Shown here: in pieces, positions 11,817-23,400 of the stretch
How the letters are laid out: each line of letters opens with the position of its first letter
Position numbering within the stretch: the stretch's first letter is position 1
Assembly (NCBI GenBank): GCA_034670405.1
Contig: JAXDDX010000043.1
Coordinates: forward strand, 930,001-994,000
Length of the DNA: 64,000 nucleotides
Origin: Hoplostethus atlanticus
Lineage: Eukaryota > Chordata > Actinopteri > Trachichthyiformes > Trachichthyidae
Direction: 5' to 3'
Position numbers and translations under genes: made by a program
Notes under the pieces: generated by a model
What the model was told of the DNA's origin: nothing
Seen by the model: only the letters and a program-made list of their open reading frames with translations
The model's database searches: none

Positions 11817-13863
11817 TATGGTGGAGAATGCGGGCACTTGGATCAGCACGCAGAGAACACTCCATGCCAAGTGTGCCTGGGACTCTGGGACTGGTTCAGG
11901 TACCACGATGGAGATGACATTCTGGCCACTCCCCAGCTCGAAGGAGCCCTGGAGAAGACCCACCCGAAACGGTGGAAGAAATGGATGGCAGTCCATACAG
12001 TGGGGTCCGAGGATGAGAGATGCATGAGAGCACAGCTCTTTATCCTGAGGGGGATAGGGAGATTTCCCCTTGCGCTGGCAGAGCCATGCCAGTGCGACAA
12101 TGACCCACACGAGACATTTTGTGAGTATTGTGGGGAGCCTGACCATCGGTGGCCTTCCTGTCCAGAGGCACCGACCGCGTGGTGTGGCCACTGTGATAGG
12201 TGGGGCCATGCTCTTGCACACTGCTTCTTCCACGAGCCGAGGAAGGCGCAAAACTTCCGGACGAGAGGGAAGCCGAGGAAAGCTGCTAAGAAGGGCCCCA
12301 CCGAGCAGAAGGCGGCGGAGCCAGCAGTGGCAGCCCCGGAGCCAGCAGCGGCAGCGCCGGCCCCAAAGCCAGTGGCAGCACCAGCACTAGTGGCAGCACC
12401 AGTGGCAGCAGCGGCAGACCCAGAGCCAGCGGCAGCACCAGTGACGGCAGCCCCAGACCCGAAGCCAGCGGCAGCACTAGCCCCAGACCCGGAGCCCGCA
12501 GCAGCTTCAGCCCCAGCCCCGGAGCCAGCGGCAGCACCAGCACTAGCGGCAGCCCCAGTGACGGCACCAACGCCAGCAAGACTCAGCATGGAGGAAGCCC
12601 TTGCCACTATGCTCGAGAACCAGGCCCGCCTGCAGGAAGCGATTGCTGCGTTGCTCCAGTGGAGCACCTCACCACCTCCCGAGCCAGAGGAGCCAGCACC
12701 GGTAGCAGAGCCAGCGGGGCCAGCAGCCTCGCCCGAGGGAGCGGAGCCAGCACTGGTAGCAGAGCCAGCAGAACCAGCAGCCAAGCCTGAGGAGCCAGCA
12801 CCAGTGGCAGAGCCAGGAGACCGAGGAGCCAGCACCGGGAGCAGAGCCAGCAGCCTCGCCCGAGGAGGCGACTGTAGCAGAGCCTGGGGAGCCGGCGGAG
12901 CCTGCACCGGTAGCAGAGCCCGAGGAGCCAGCGGTGGCAGACCCAGAGCCCGAGGAGCCTGCACCGGTAGCAGAGCCCGAGGAGCCAGCGGTGGCAGACC
13001 CAGAGCCCGAGGAGCCAGCACCGGTAGCAGAGCCCGAGGAGCCGGCAGTGGCTGAGCCAGAGGAGCCAGTGGAGCCAGCACCGGTAGCAGACCCAGAGCC
13101 AGAGGAGCCGGCGGTAGCAGACCCAGAGCCAGAGGAGCCGGCGGTAGCAGAGCCAGCGGTTGCAGAGCCTGAGGGGCCGGCAGCAGCAGGACCAGAGCCC
13201 AAGGCGGCAGCCACAGAGCCCAAGGAACCAGCGGAGCCAGTGGCCATGTTGGCAGTGGCTGCCCCCGAGCCAACGGTGCCAGCAGCGGAGCCAGTGGCAG
13301 TGGCAGCCCCTGAGCCAGCAGTGGTGGCCCCATCCCCAGAGACGGTGAAGCAAGCAGCGGCAGAAATGGAGCCGGTGGTAGTGGTAGGGGCAGTCCTTGA
13401 GCCAGTGGAGCCAGCAGTTGGGGCCCCCTCCCCAGAGCCAGCGGAACCAGCGGCGGTGGTGGTGGCAGAGCCAACGGAGCCAACGGCCGAGCCAGCCTCC
13501 GAGCCAGCCTCCGAGTCAACAGAGCCAGTGGTGGTGGAACCAGTGGCAAAGCCAACGGCGGAGCCAGTGGTGGAGGCCAGCCCCCCAGCCAACGGAGCCA
13601 GTGGTGGAACCAGTGGCTGAGCCAACTGCAGAGCCAGCCCCCAAGCCAATGGAGCCAGCTACAGAGGGTGGAGTGCCGACCTGGACACCCAGAGGTGAGA
13701 TCCAGAGCCACTCTAACCTCTCCAAATGGCTTGGTTCCCAGGAGCGGCCTTTTGATCCCGGTGGTCCAGGCAGCAGAGCTGTGGCAGTGATGGCGAACCA
13801 GAGGCCCTTCATCACTGCAGGGCAGCTCAGATCTCCCTACAGCTCTGAGCTGAGTGGGGGATA
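11817..13863 (+). other. Interior of the LTR element: zinc-knuckle gag-like region and Pro/Ala/Glu repeats
   Basis: The first part encodes a small gag-like domain. It ends in two CCHC zinc knuckles in close succession, CEYCGEPDHRWPSC and CGHCDRWGHALAHC (both C-x2-C-x4-H-x4-C). A basic stretch follows (RTRGKPRKAAKK). The remainder (about 12300-13660) is an extremely GC-rich degenerate repeat coding for runs such as PEPAAAPAP and PEEPAPVAEPEEPA, an acidic, proline-rich low-complexity tail. A purine-rich GAGTGGGGGATA just before the 3' LTR fits a polypurine tract. The function of the tail is unknown. It is a fossil and was not read as one intact protein. Confidence 0.65.
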
Positions 13864-14233
13864 TGTGGCAGACCAAGGCATCTGCCAGTGGGGAAGGGAC
13901 TACATCACCCAGCATGCCACAGCCAGACAGCCATCTTGCCCCAGCTGAACCGCATCCCAATCAGCCAGGTGGGAGCTGATTAGGGGAAGCATAAAAAGGG
14001 GAATCTGCAGTTCCATGAGGGGGGGAAGAGACTGTACAGAGCGAGCAGCCAGGGAGGCTGCTGGAGAGCCCCACACAAAGCTGAAGTGTTAAGTTCATTT
14101 ATGATTTGTCTTTTGTTTAATTTACACAGTAAACTATCATTTCTGTTTGAAACTTGACTCCGGAGTGTTCTATGCCATGAGTGTGCCCTCAGATTGGACT
14201 TGTGGCACCCGGCTTTTCCCCCAGGGTGCCACA
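13864..14233 (+). repeat. 3' LTR of the non-autonomous LTR element
   Basis: This 370-bp direct copy of 11438-11816 has the same TGTGGCA start, CATAAAAAGGGG box and GGTGCCACA end. The small length difference lies in the G-rich and purine-rich stretch after the TATA-like box. Confidence 0.8.
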
Positions 14234-14306
14234 ATATATAAGGTGCTCCACTGTAAATATATAATTGCCAAGTACTTTGTGACAAATAACTTGTTTGGAC
14301 CGAGAT

Positions 14307-14365
14307 CGTTTTAGTTTTAAAAAAACGAAAACGTATTATTGTGGATGTAGCCTCAGAGAGGAGGC
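14307..14365. repeat. End fragment of the GGCTACATCCACA MITE family
   Basis: The stretch AAAACGTATTATTGTGGATGTAGCCT matches the right end of the element at 29834-30495 (AAAACGTATTAATGTGGATGTAGCCT). Only one end is visible here. It is followed by a local direct repeat of GAGAGGAGG. Confidence 0.5.
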
Positions 14366-15109
14366 TACACGGAGAGGAGGGGCAACTGGAAGGAACGCCA
14401 GGCTGCAGTACACGAAAATCAACTCGCTTGACATTTACTTATTAATCGAATGAGCCGGAACGCTGTTCAAAAACGTTTTAGGTAAATTATATTGACATTG
14501 GCTAATTTAAGCCTCCCTCTGTACTAACGGGCTGCTTTGCAATGTGTATCGCTAGCTAGCTTAAACTGAGTTTACGTCAACATATCTTTTGCAGTCATTT
14601 AAACCTCCGCCCCCGACTGAAAAGCTAGAATTGTGCAGTGTGCCATAGTCGGCTTATTTTTTTACTGCCTTAAGACATGGATATGTTCGTGAGTGGTCTG
14701 ATGATAACTGTGTAGAGTATTTTCTTTTTTTTGGCTCCGTGTTCCATTTGGCTAGCTAAATCACATCACCGAACATCACATTCGGCGCTGTTGTGCCGAA
14801 GTGCGTAACTCATGCGTTGTTTTTTGGGGTTTTTTTTGGTCGGGAGATTAACTCCTTTCTGGGAGTCAGGGAGATTGGGCTCATTTCCAGGAGACTGGAG
14901 TAGGGACGTTCCGGGAGACTATGGTGCAGGCCGACTTAGTAAAAATTGGGTACCAACCGGTAGGCTCTGCTGCCCCGTCTTTCTTGCCACGTAAAATATT
15001 ATTTCACTTTGCGGTCTGTTTTTAACGCACAGTTAAACATTTCCGGGGACAGCTCCAGCCAGAGACAGGCCACCGAAAACGGGGATGTCTGGTCACCCTA
15101 ATCTAAATT

Positions 15110-16047
15110 GAAGCTTAAAGATGGAGCAATTCATACGGTACATGACCCATCTGCAAACTTGGAATCTGTAAGTGTCACCATGTTTTGATTTTACTTGCAA
15201 GTTAGTCTAGTTAGTATATTCGACTACTCGTTAGCTATCGAGCTAGCAGGGCTAGCTACGGGCTTGTTGGGTGTGGAAGAAGTAAGAAAACTAAAGCTGG
15301 AGTCAGGACACATCTTTTAAAGTTATTTGTTGGGACCAGTGTCTGTTTTATAAGTCTGTCGAACGTATCCGGCTCGGTAAACTTTAGTCACCATTAGTAC
15401 AATCGCCTCTTATGATTATTTGCGCTGTTTGGATGCAATGATATATTGGCTAACTAGCTCAACAAAATTGTTAATCCTGGCTTGTCTGAAAGTTGTATTC
15501 AATAAGCTTATGGACATGAGCCATAAACAGACCAGCTACAGCAGAGAGCGTCGCTCTCACACACCCACATACACACAAACACAACGCATGAAAGTACAAT
15601 ATTACACGGAATTGTTATCATTGAGAAACTAAGTGGAACCGCCTCTTCCCATTCTGGGTCAGACTCCGGCTCAAACATGTACGGTCTCGGTGTTGGTTCT
15701 GGAGTCGCCGCCATGGTTATGGTAAATTACTGCGTCAAGCTTATTTGTTTACCTGGAGCAGCATGGGCGCTCTGCTCCCTGCTCTCCACCTCCGCCAGGC
15801 GATTGGCCGCCTCACACCGTGAGTGAGGCATGAGGCGGCCAGAGCAGTGCTCATTACATACAACCTCCACGCCCTCCAAACAGCCTGTTCTTTACAATGG
15901 AGAAAATGAGAGACTGAAACACACACTACAGAAGCTGGTTTTAGGATTTTTAGACTTCACAAACGTTTTGTAAAGACCCCCAGGAAATAAAAAAATAAGT
16001 TTTTTTTAAACAGCCCAAAATGAGTAAAATACCCCGCCCTTTACTAA
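15110..16047. other. About 940 bp with no recognised gene
   Basis: Non-coding DNA, rich in TAGCTAG-like words near 15210-15260. A short open frame (15420-15632) has no recognisable features. No RNA gene was found. Confidence 0.35.
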
Positions 16048-16726
16048 AACACTAGGGGAATGCATGAAAAAGCCTGGAGTTTTTCCATTTAAATTTTTTC
16101 CTTTCGGTTCTTTTTGTCATTTATACCGCAAAATAGGTACAAAAAGTTTTAGAATTGCTCCAGTAGAGCGCCTCAGTCAGCAGTCGCGAAACGGGCTGCT
16201 ATGGCTGCAACGTAATCCGCAGGGGCAAGTGCGCCGATCAAAGTACATGCACTAAAAGTGCTTGTTTTTGCCACTGACAGATTGTTATTCGTGTGTCTGA
16301 CAACATTACGGAAAGGATGGCTACAGAGAGACCTTTTTTTTCAACCAGAAATCTTTGTTTAACTTCTTCATGCAACAATTCACCTCATCTTTCAGATTTC
16401 AGAGCGAGACTTCTCCTTGAGCGAGACTTCTGGTTTAAAAAAAAAAAGGTTTATCTCTGTAGCGATCCTTTCCGTAATGTTGTCAGACACTTCAAATCAC
16501 AATCTGAGCCTGTCAGTGGCAAAAACAAGCATTTTTAGTGGATGTACTTTGATCGGTGCACTTGCCCCTGCGGATTACGTTGCAGCCATAGCAGCCCATT
16601 TCGCGACTGCCGACTGAGGCGATCTGCCAGAGCAATTCCAAAACTTTTTGTACCTCTTTTGCGGTATAAATGACGAATTTGTACAAATAGAGCCCAGGAT
16701 TAAAAATACTGGCATTCCCCTTAACT
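16048..16726. mobile_element. Foldback element, arms of about 250 bp
   Basis: The left arm (about 16118-16350) and right arm (about 16424-16676) are inverse copies at roughly 90 percent identity. Matching landmarks include CATTTATACCGCAAAA, AACGTAATCCGCAGGGGCAA, TTGTTTTTGCCACTGACAG and ACAACATTACGGAAAGGAT. The inner loop is about 75 bp. A weaker inverted match (AGGGGAATGC against GCATTCCCCT) extends the outer ends to 16048 and 16726. It is a MITE or foldback transposon of unknown superfamily; a transcript would form a long hairpin. Confidence 0.75.
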
Positions 16727-16786
16727 ATCACCTTTGTAAGTCGCTTTGGATAAAATCGTCTGCTAAATGAATGTAATGTAAAGAGT
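16727..16786 (+). repeat. Conserved SINE/LINE 3' tail module (copy 1)
   Basis: The sequence TTGTAAGTCGCTTTGGATAAAATCGTCTGCTAAATGAATGTAATGTAA matches tails at 26899-26966 and 50222-50282. No tRNA-like head precedes this copy; it abuts the foldback element directly. Confidence 0.65.
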
Positions 16787-16988
16787 GGAGAGACTAATTT
16801 CTTTTAGAGTTGGTTGCTCAAACTATAAGAAATAATTATTAATGAACACAAATCTTTCAATTTCTTTCTAAAAATGTTTGGTTTTGTGACTTATGTGAAA
16901 CAGCATGTTACAACAGATAATGATGGAAATGTGACAATTACAGTATTGCATTTAAATATGAATATATGACATAGGCCTATACATTGAA

Positions 16989-17010
16989 ATATATATATAT
17001 ATATATATAT
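16989..17010. repeat. (AT)n microsatellite
   Basis: A short run of alternating AT lies directly before the left terminal repeat of the Tc1-like element. Tc1 elements insert at TA, so this is a natural target. Confidence 0.9.
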
Positions 17011-17830
17011 TACTGCTCAAAAGTTTGGGGTCACTTAGAAATTTACTTATTTTTGAAAAAAGCACCTTTTTTTTTTTCAATTAAAATAACATTAAATTGA
17101 TCAGAAATACAGTCTAGACATTGTTAATGTGGTAAATGACTATTATAGCTGGAAACGGCTGATTTTTAATGGAATATCTACATAGGCGTACAGAGGCCCA
17201 TTTTCAGCAACCATCACTCCTGTGTTCCAATGGCACATTGTGTTAGCTAATCCAAGTTTATTGTGTTAAAAGGCTAATTGATCATTGAAAACGGTAAAAT
17301 TGGCCTTCCTTAGGCTAGTTGAGTATCTGGAGCATCAGCATTTGTGTGTTCGATTATAGTCTCAAAATAGCCAGAAAACTGAAACTGAAACTCCATCAGT
17401 CTATTCTTGTTCTGAGAAATGAAGGCTGTTCCATGCGAGAAATTGCCAAGAAACTGTAGATCTCATACAACGGTGTGTACTACTCCCTTCACAGAACCGC
17501 GCAAACTGACTCTAACCAGAATAGAAAGAGAAGGGAGGCCCCGGTGCACAACTGAGCAAGAGGACAAGTACATCAGTCTCTAGTTTGAGAAACAGACGCC
17601 TCACAGGTCCTCAACTGGCCGCTTCATTAAATGGTACTCGCAAAACACCAGTCTCAACGTCAACAGTGAAGAGCATGGTCATAAATCCAACAAACTGGTG
17701 GATTTTCCTTTCACTGACCAACAGTCAACAGTTTCCAAACTGATCATTTCTAAGAACAGCAGCTGGATACGTGATTGATGGACTTAGTATGGTCAACACT
17801 TTCAGAGCCTAAGAAAAGATTGTCTTGCGG
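17011..17830 (+). mobile_element. Tc1/mariner-type transposon remnant
   Basis: The left end TACTGCTCAAAAGTTTGGGGTCACTTAGAAAT is a familiar Tc1-type terminal repeat of fish (quoted in part: TTTGGGGTCACTTAGAAA). The interior still reads as scattered transposase pieces: a helix-turn-helix-like GCSMREIAKKL near 17430, GRFIKWYSQNTS near 17620 and ISKNSSWIRD near 17750. Multiple stops and frameshifts are present and the catalytic DDE part is missing. The right end is unclear. It is an inactive old copy. Confidence 0.7.
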
Positions 17831-17942
17831 TAAACTGCATTCTTGGGACAGGGGTTAACATCGGGTCTGGGAAACGAGCTCTGGTTGAGACTACATGAGA
17901 CTTATATGATTTGTTTTAAATCTTTATTCTGAGACTTGAATC

Positions 17943-18590
17943 TCCATTACATGTTACATTATCAATTTGAATGACAAGGCTGGCTCCGTTGTGGGGATTA
18001 ACCTGGACACCCAGGAGGAGATGGCAGAGAGAAGGAATGCTGGCCAAACTGCTGGCCATCATGGAAAATGCCACCCCCTCCATGCCATGGTTATGAAGCA
18101 GCAGAGCTTATTCAGCCAGCCATCCCTGACTGATCCCTCCACGGTGCGACAGAGTGCTACAGGAAGTCTTTCACGCCGGCCACCATCACACTTTTTAATG
18201 CCTCCTCTTCCCCTCTACAGCTCAACTGAGGGCTGACTTTGCACTTTATCCATTCCCTTTTACATTCAGTCATTGCCCTGCACTTTATTTATTCTAATTC
18301 CCTTTCACATTCATTCATTAACTCCGTGTGTATATATATACTGTATATACCATCCATTCATTCACAAGCTGCTTTTCTCAGTCCTTATACTTACCTTAAA
18401 CGTATTACTTATAAATATGCCATCCATCCACTGTACATCCTGGTTCTACTTCATGCTTATTGTCTATTCTAGTATTTAGGTCTTGTATTTAATATTTTGT
18501 ATATTATGTTTTTTGTGATACGGTTATGGTGGTGCAACTCCAGAATTTCACCCCCGGGATCAATAAAGTATCTATCTTTCTAATCTATAC
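17943..18590 (+). mobile_element. CR1/L2-type LINE 3' end
   Basis: The end of an ORF2 can be read around 18110-18235, with RQSATGSLSRRPPSHF-type and TITLFNASSSPLQLN-type sequence in neighbouring frames, the usual C-terminus of L2/Rex1-like ORF2. The 3' UTR follows and ends CCCCCGGGATCAATAAAGTATCTATCTTTC, with the short repeat tail typical of such LINEs. It is a 5'-truncated copy with frame damage. Confidence 0.6.
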
Positions 18591-18599
18591 ATAGATTTA

Positions 18600-19090
18600 A
18601 TCAATAACACAATCAATTAAGTAGTACTATGATAAATTATCTCCCATCCGCCTAGCGGACCAGGACGCCATGACACGTTTTAATAATGTCTGACTATACA
18701 CAAACCATGTTAGTTAAATTAAAAAAGTGTGTACTTATTTTATAATCCTTTGAAATTGAAGAAACGCACCGGACCTGATTACTATGTCATACATATGGCA
18801 TATTGTGCACTCAGGTCAAAATCGGAAGTCAGAAATTCCAACCTCTTCTTCTTGTATTTTTCCGTCAGAGAAGACACTTCCAGATGTATTACTGCCATTG
18901 TTGTAAATAATATGCTTTGTAATAAGCAATATAATCAAGAGTGTGTGTGCAAAATGTTAAGTCTGCATAACTATAAAGAGTGTGTTTGATTAAGCATGTA
19001 ACCTAAAGATCATAAAGTAATCATAAAGTTTCAAAAAACATAGTCTAAAAGTTTCCCCACAGTAAATCACAGTTTAAAAAAAATACAGTC
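18600..19090. other. About 490 bp with no recognised gene
   Basis: AT-rich DNA with no supported coding frame and no terminal repeats that I could pair. Confidence 0.35.
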
Positions 19091-19094
19091 TGAG

Positions 19095-19660
19095 GCCTTC
19101 TCACAATAAGGGTGTCCAAGGACGAGCTGCACAGGCCTCATTTTGATAAGAAGTACCTAGAAATAGACAGGCGGGGCATACGCAGACAGGAGAGGCCCAG
19201 GTGGCCATAACGTAATGGTGAATGGGAAAGTCCCCAAAACTCCAGGTTTAACGGTTACGTAATGGTGTAAAACGGGAAAACGGGACCGCCTACATGCCCA
19301 CAAAGACCCCCCCATAAGACCAAATTTGGCGTTTAGACACCATTATTTTCTTGCTGACAAAGCTAAAATTAATGAAAACTGGGCGTAGAATCCGTATTCT
19401 CCACCCAGTTTTTAGGATATATAAGATCATGCACAGACAGTTGTATTTCGGTCTGGTTCCGGAGCCAACCCGGGTTTTGTTTCTGTTGAAGAATAAAACT
19501 CTATGCGTCGAACTCTGATCATCTCCAGTGAATTCTTTGAACCTGTTGTGAGACTCCAGTAACGACTGAATTATGAAGAAGATTAAGTGTTGGCGAGGAG
19601 GTCCAGTCCTTATCACTGGCCCTGACCGGGACTCTTCCTCCCCCGACACCATCTACCATT
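19095..19660 (+). repeat. Probable endogenous-retrovirus-type LTR (fossil)
   Basis: The segment has the order of an LTR with leader. A promoter-like ATATATAAGATC (about 19418) is followed about 75 bp later by GAATAAAACTC, a polyadenylation signal, and then by TGTTGGCGAGGAGGTCC, which could be a primer-binding region. No matching second LTR or coding genes follow, so this is a solo or truncated remnant. The edges and the family are uncertain. Confidence 0.4.
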
Positions 19661-20207
19661 TAGAAGGAATCATTCATCTTTTAATTTATATTTCTGTATA
19701 TACACCGAGTCGAGTGGAAAAAATCCAATACTTTTTCTATTGGCTGTTTTTCTTCACTATATGGTACGTTTTTGAAAGAAAATTAAGAATCACCTCATTT
19801 TTAAATTCAAGCTTTCAAAGAAAATGCTGATTTTTTTCTGAATACACTTTGATTGTTATGAAAACACGTTTTAACTAGTAGCCCATTTTACCTTAATGTG
19901 TTAAATACATTGGGCCACTGTTCAAGTTGTTTTACATCAATACTTTTATTGGTTATTTTGATTATTTTTCTACTATTACAGACTAGTTGTTATATAAATT
20001 AACTTGAAACTAAAGATGCAAACTTAGATATCAAAAAATTACCAAACTTATCTCCCCCTCCCACCTATTTCAACAATAAGGTTAATAATAACAATAAGGT
20101 AAACCATAAGTGCCCCACACACACGTTTTCTATCACTCTTTGTCTCTTTCATCAAAACAGACATCCCATACAAGTGCAAACAAACACAGGCATGTAAAAA
20201 GTTGACC
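19661..20207. other. About 550 bp with no recognised gene
   Basis: AT-rich unique-looking DNA; no gene or repeat boundary is supported. Confidence 0.3.
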
Positions 20208-20215
20208 CCCTAGGC

Positions 20216-20407
20216 CAGTGGTCCTCAAATCCGGGCCTCGGGGTCCAGAGTACTGCTAGTTTTCTATTCTGCCAAGTAGTTTCCATTCTAGCTGTCTAAT
20301 CAGGGATTGATTAAGACCTGGGATGCCAGGTGAATGTAATTAACTTCCTGGTAAGAGAGAAAACCAGCAGCACTCTGGACCCCGAGGCCCGGATTTGAGG
20401 AACTCTG
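20216..20407. mobile_element. hAT-type MITE, 192 bp, with 8-bp target duplication
   Basis: The ends are CAGTGGTCCTCAAATCCGGG and the inverse CCCGGATTTGAGGAACTCTG. The inverted match continues inward through GGGGTCCAGAGTACTGCTAG against CCAGCAGCACTCTGGACCCC. The 8-bp word CCCTAGGC lies directly outside both ends (20208-20215 and 20408-20415). Terminal CAG and an 8-bp duplication are hallmarks of the hAT superfamily. The element is non-coding. Confidence 0.9.
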
Positions 20408-20415
20408 CCCTAGGC

Positions 20416-23400
20416 TATAGTCTATTGCTGATATTTATGTCAGTTTGTTCACACGCACAGGCGCAAACACACACATGGACACTGTTGCATTCACAGCAAG
20501 CACATTCACATTTTCTTCAGAAAATGTACCTAATCTAGTTGGTATTATTATACAACCCTATCAACCCCCATAGATATGTTACGGTCATTTTTTGCTCAAC
20601 AAGTGATGGTTACCAGGTATCTAATCTATTTCTGAGGATGTCTTCATCCTAAACAGAAAGTCACATGAGGACCAGGCTTCATCCATGCCTTTGAAACCTG
20701 TGCTGAATGTTGCACAATGTCAAGGTTAGGAGCTGTACTGACAGCATGAAAGATCAATTTGAACAGTGACTCAGGAAGGGGACAGTATGAGAATCAGGCT
20801 GCCACGTTTAATGGTTAACCAGGAGTTGGGAGAGATAGAGATTGTGTATTAGATAAGTTTCAGTCTATGGTCACATGCCAAGATGGTATCAGGACAATGA
20901 AGAAAAGAGCGCAAATAAGAAATAATGAGATAAAGCCAGGAAACTGATAATGATAATTGTTGATAACTGATAATTTTTCATTCTTGTCCATCTAATAATA
21001 AGGCTGTTGATTCCTGAAAAGACAGCAGGGTAGACCTGTTCAAACAATTGCAACACACCAACACAGCAGAATAAACATTCTGACTATATGAATCAACCTC
21101 ATCATGAACAACACTATCCACAGTAGGAACAACACTGTCTTTACTCTTTATTTTAAAATAGAATAGAGCACACAATAAATAGTATAAATACCATAAAATA
21201 GTCAATAAATAAATAAATAAAGACAAATTAATAGAAGAATGAATATTCAATTGTATGAGTAAACTATATACAAATACACAAAATGTCTATCAAATTAACA
21301 AATATCCACAGAAGAATATACAAACACTTCACAAGGATCAGCATCATGGCTGTTTTGAAAGCTTTAGCTTTTTCTCCCTTTCTGTCACACAATGAGAATT
21401 CAAGTAGGAGTAGAGCTGAAAAGCATAAGATGCAACTGAAGCACAAAAAACAAGGCTGGGAAGTAATGGAATGCATTGAATGGGATTACAGTAATCTGAT
21501 TACAATAATTGTAAATTTAATCTGTCAGTTACTGAAAAAGCAGGTCATTATTTGAAAGATCAAACATTTGCAAAGGGGAAAATGTATTTAGACAGTAAAC
21601 AAATCTTTAAACAATGTTTGATAACCATTGTAGCTGATGACATTCCAATCAAATTACAATAGGTAGGACTGTTCTTTTGACTTATTGTCAATATTGATTT
21701 AACCCTAACCCATTCCTATTGATTTGGAAGGCAACATAACCAAGGTAATTCAAAATAATCAGACTTGATCACTGAGATTGCAGTGCACATTAATGACTAC
21801 AATTTTAGGCAGGTAATCAGTAATGGTTTGGTTAGTGAAAATGTGTTCATGGTTGTTGCAAGCCTTTGGAAATAAATTAATTTTGTCAGATAAATGAAAG
21901 GTTCAGTACATTAAATGGAACATAAAGACAGTAAATCCTATACTTCCTTATTGTACAGGATAGAAAAGCTTGGAGCTTTCATTTGTAAATGGCCAGATTG
22001 ATAGAATGCCCTTGAATGTAAATGTTCACACTGTACATCTATCTTAATAAATGTGTCCAATGTAATGATGTCAGGAGAACAGATATGTCTGATGAAAGGA
22101 CATAACTTGAGAGATAGTGTTTTGAGTTGTGATTCTGACTACAAATCAACATTTTCAAAGGGTAATGTAGATGGTACCTTTAGGCCAGTGTCAACAGAGC
22201 ACCTTTTTTAAATTTTTTAGCCAGGTGCTTGGACCTCTGAGCTCCAGAAAACATGCACAGCTCTAATTGCATGTTCACACTGCAAGCAACATATTCTGTT
22301 AATGGGATAGCTTGACATTTTGCATTTTAGTCATTTTACTTCCCCGACCGCCAGTCACATTGTGGAAAAATAGTCTCTACATTGTTACGTCAGTTACTTG
22401 AAAATGAGTTGCTAGCATTGTTAGCCTTCCACTTTAAAACTAAACAGCACTGCTCGCTGCAAGCTATTGTGTCATACTGTAGTACTCATTAATGAAAAAT
22501 CCAAACAAGTCAATTTTGGGCAACTTAAGTACCAAAACATAAATGTGACTTAAATGACAAAGTTGCACTAGACAGTACAATGACATCAGTAAACTGCAAA
22601 CTCCTTTGACCTAAATTTCTTAGTTATTTCCTTCTTGATGTCAGGTGGGGTAGAGGTGGTGAAGAGGTTAAGCCACTGTTGGTGAGTCCAGCTTTCTTTG
22701 AATGCAGTGCAGTTTAGGAGACACTTTTGGATTTTCACCCATTTGGCGATTGTGTGGAGAAGATTTGTGCAGAATTTTATTAAAATTAAAATAGATTCAC
22801 CCTATTAAATAGGGTGAATCTATAACATCTCAATTAGGGGGTGGGATGCTTTTCTCTGTTGCAGTCACATTTTATGATTTTGGCTGATAAGACAGGTCTA
22901 TTTTTACATAGAAATCACGCCTAGTTCGGCTCTAAAGGTGCACTAGGCAATTTTGCATGTTTGCGGCCCCAAGTGACAGCGAATTGAATTTTAAGGACGT
23001 ACACACCTAGAAAACATGTAAGGTAATGTTAGTAAACTACGCAGCATGCTCATTTTTACCAACTTTGCTGGTCTGTGATGCATTATACCAAAGGGATGAG
23101 AGAGCCAAAACATTGGTTGGTGAACTTCCCGTGTCATAAGATAATTTGGCTAAGTAGGGGTTTAGTCTTGAATAATGCAACATTAAAATGTCAACATATG
23201 CTTTTAAGGTCCAATCCTTTTTCTCACAGTGTCTCTACAGATAAACCAGGGCAGGTGAGCCCTGTTGGGTGCAGCTTCATCCCTTCGCCATCAGTTTTAA
23301 TAATCTACTCATTGTCCATCTTATTGGGTTGTCCAAGGTCATATTAAGCAGAATGAGACAAGGAATGAACAGGAACAGGGACAAGGGAGAGAGAAACTGT

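Larger units (their letters stand above)
11438..14233 (+). mobile_element. Non-autonomous LTR element with gag-like product, no pol
   Basis: Two direct LTRs (11438-11816 and 13864-14233) start TGTGGCAGACC and end GGGTGCCACA, with ATAT directly outside both ends. They differ at only a few percent of positions plus a short G-run and purine-run difference, so the insertion is fairly recent. The 2-kb interior encodes a gag-like product but no protease, reverse transcriptase or integrase. Structurally it looks whole for a non-autonomous element that would rely on another element's enzymes; the coding part seems to have about one break. The family is not recognised. Confidence 0.75.
10252..15100. 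mobile_element. 4.85 kb DNA-transposon-like element with 9-bp target duplication
   Basis: The left end reads AAGGTGACCAGATTTC and the right end is the inverse TAGGGTGACCAGAC. Both are followed inward by a CCGGGGACA- or CCCCG-type stretch. The 9-bp word ATCTAAATT lies immediately outside both ends (10243-10251 and 15101-15109), which supports a single insertion event. The interior has no transposase I can recognise. It holds a complete small LTR element (11438-14233) and an internal duplication of about 100 bp (10697-10790 against 10920-11025). The superfamily is uncertain: 9-bp duplications occur in Mutator-like elements, but no diagnostic protein is present. Confidence 0.6.

Noticed and set aside
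11843-13960. A 705-codon open frame on the minus strand, Leu/Pro/Ala-rich
   Set aside because: It is the reverse of the GC-rich Pro/Ala/Glu repeat inside the LTR element. Several frames are open there because the repeat period is a multiple of three and lacks stop-forming words. No domain is visible.
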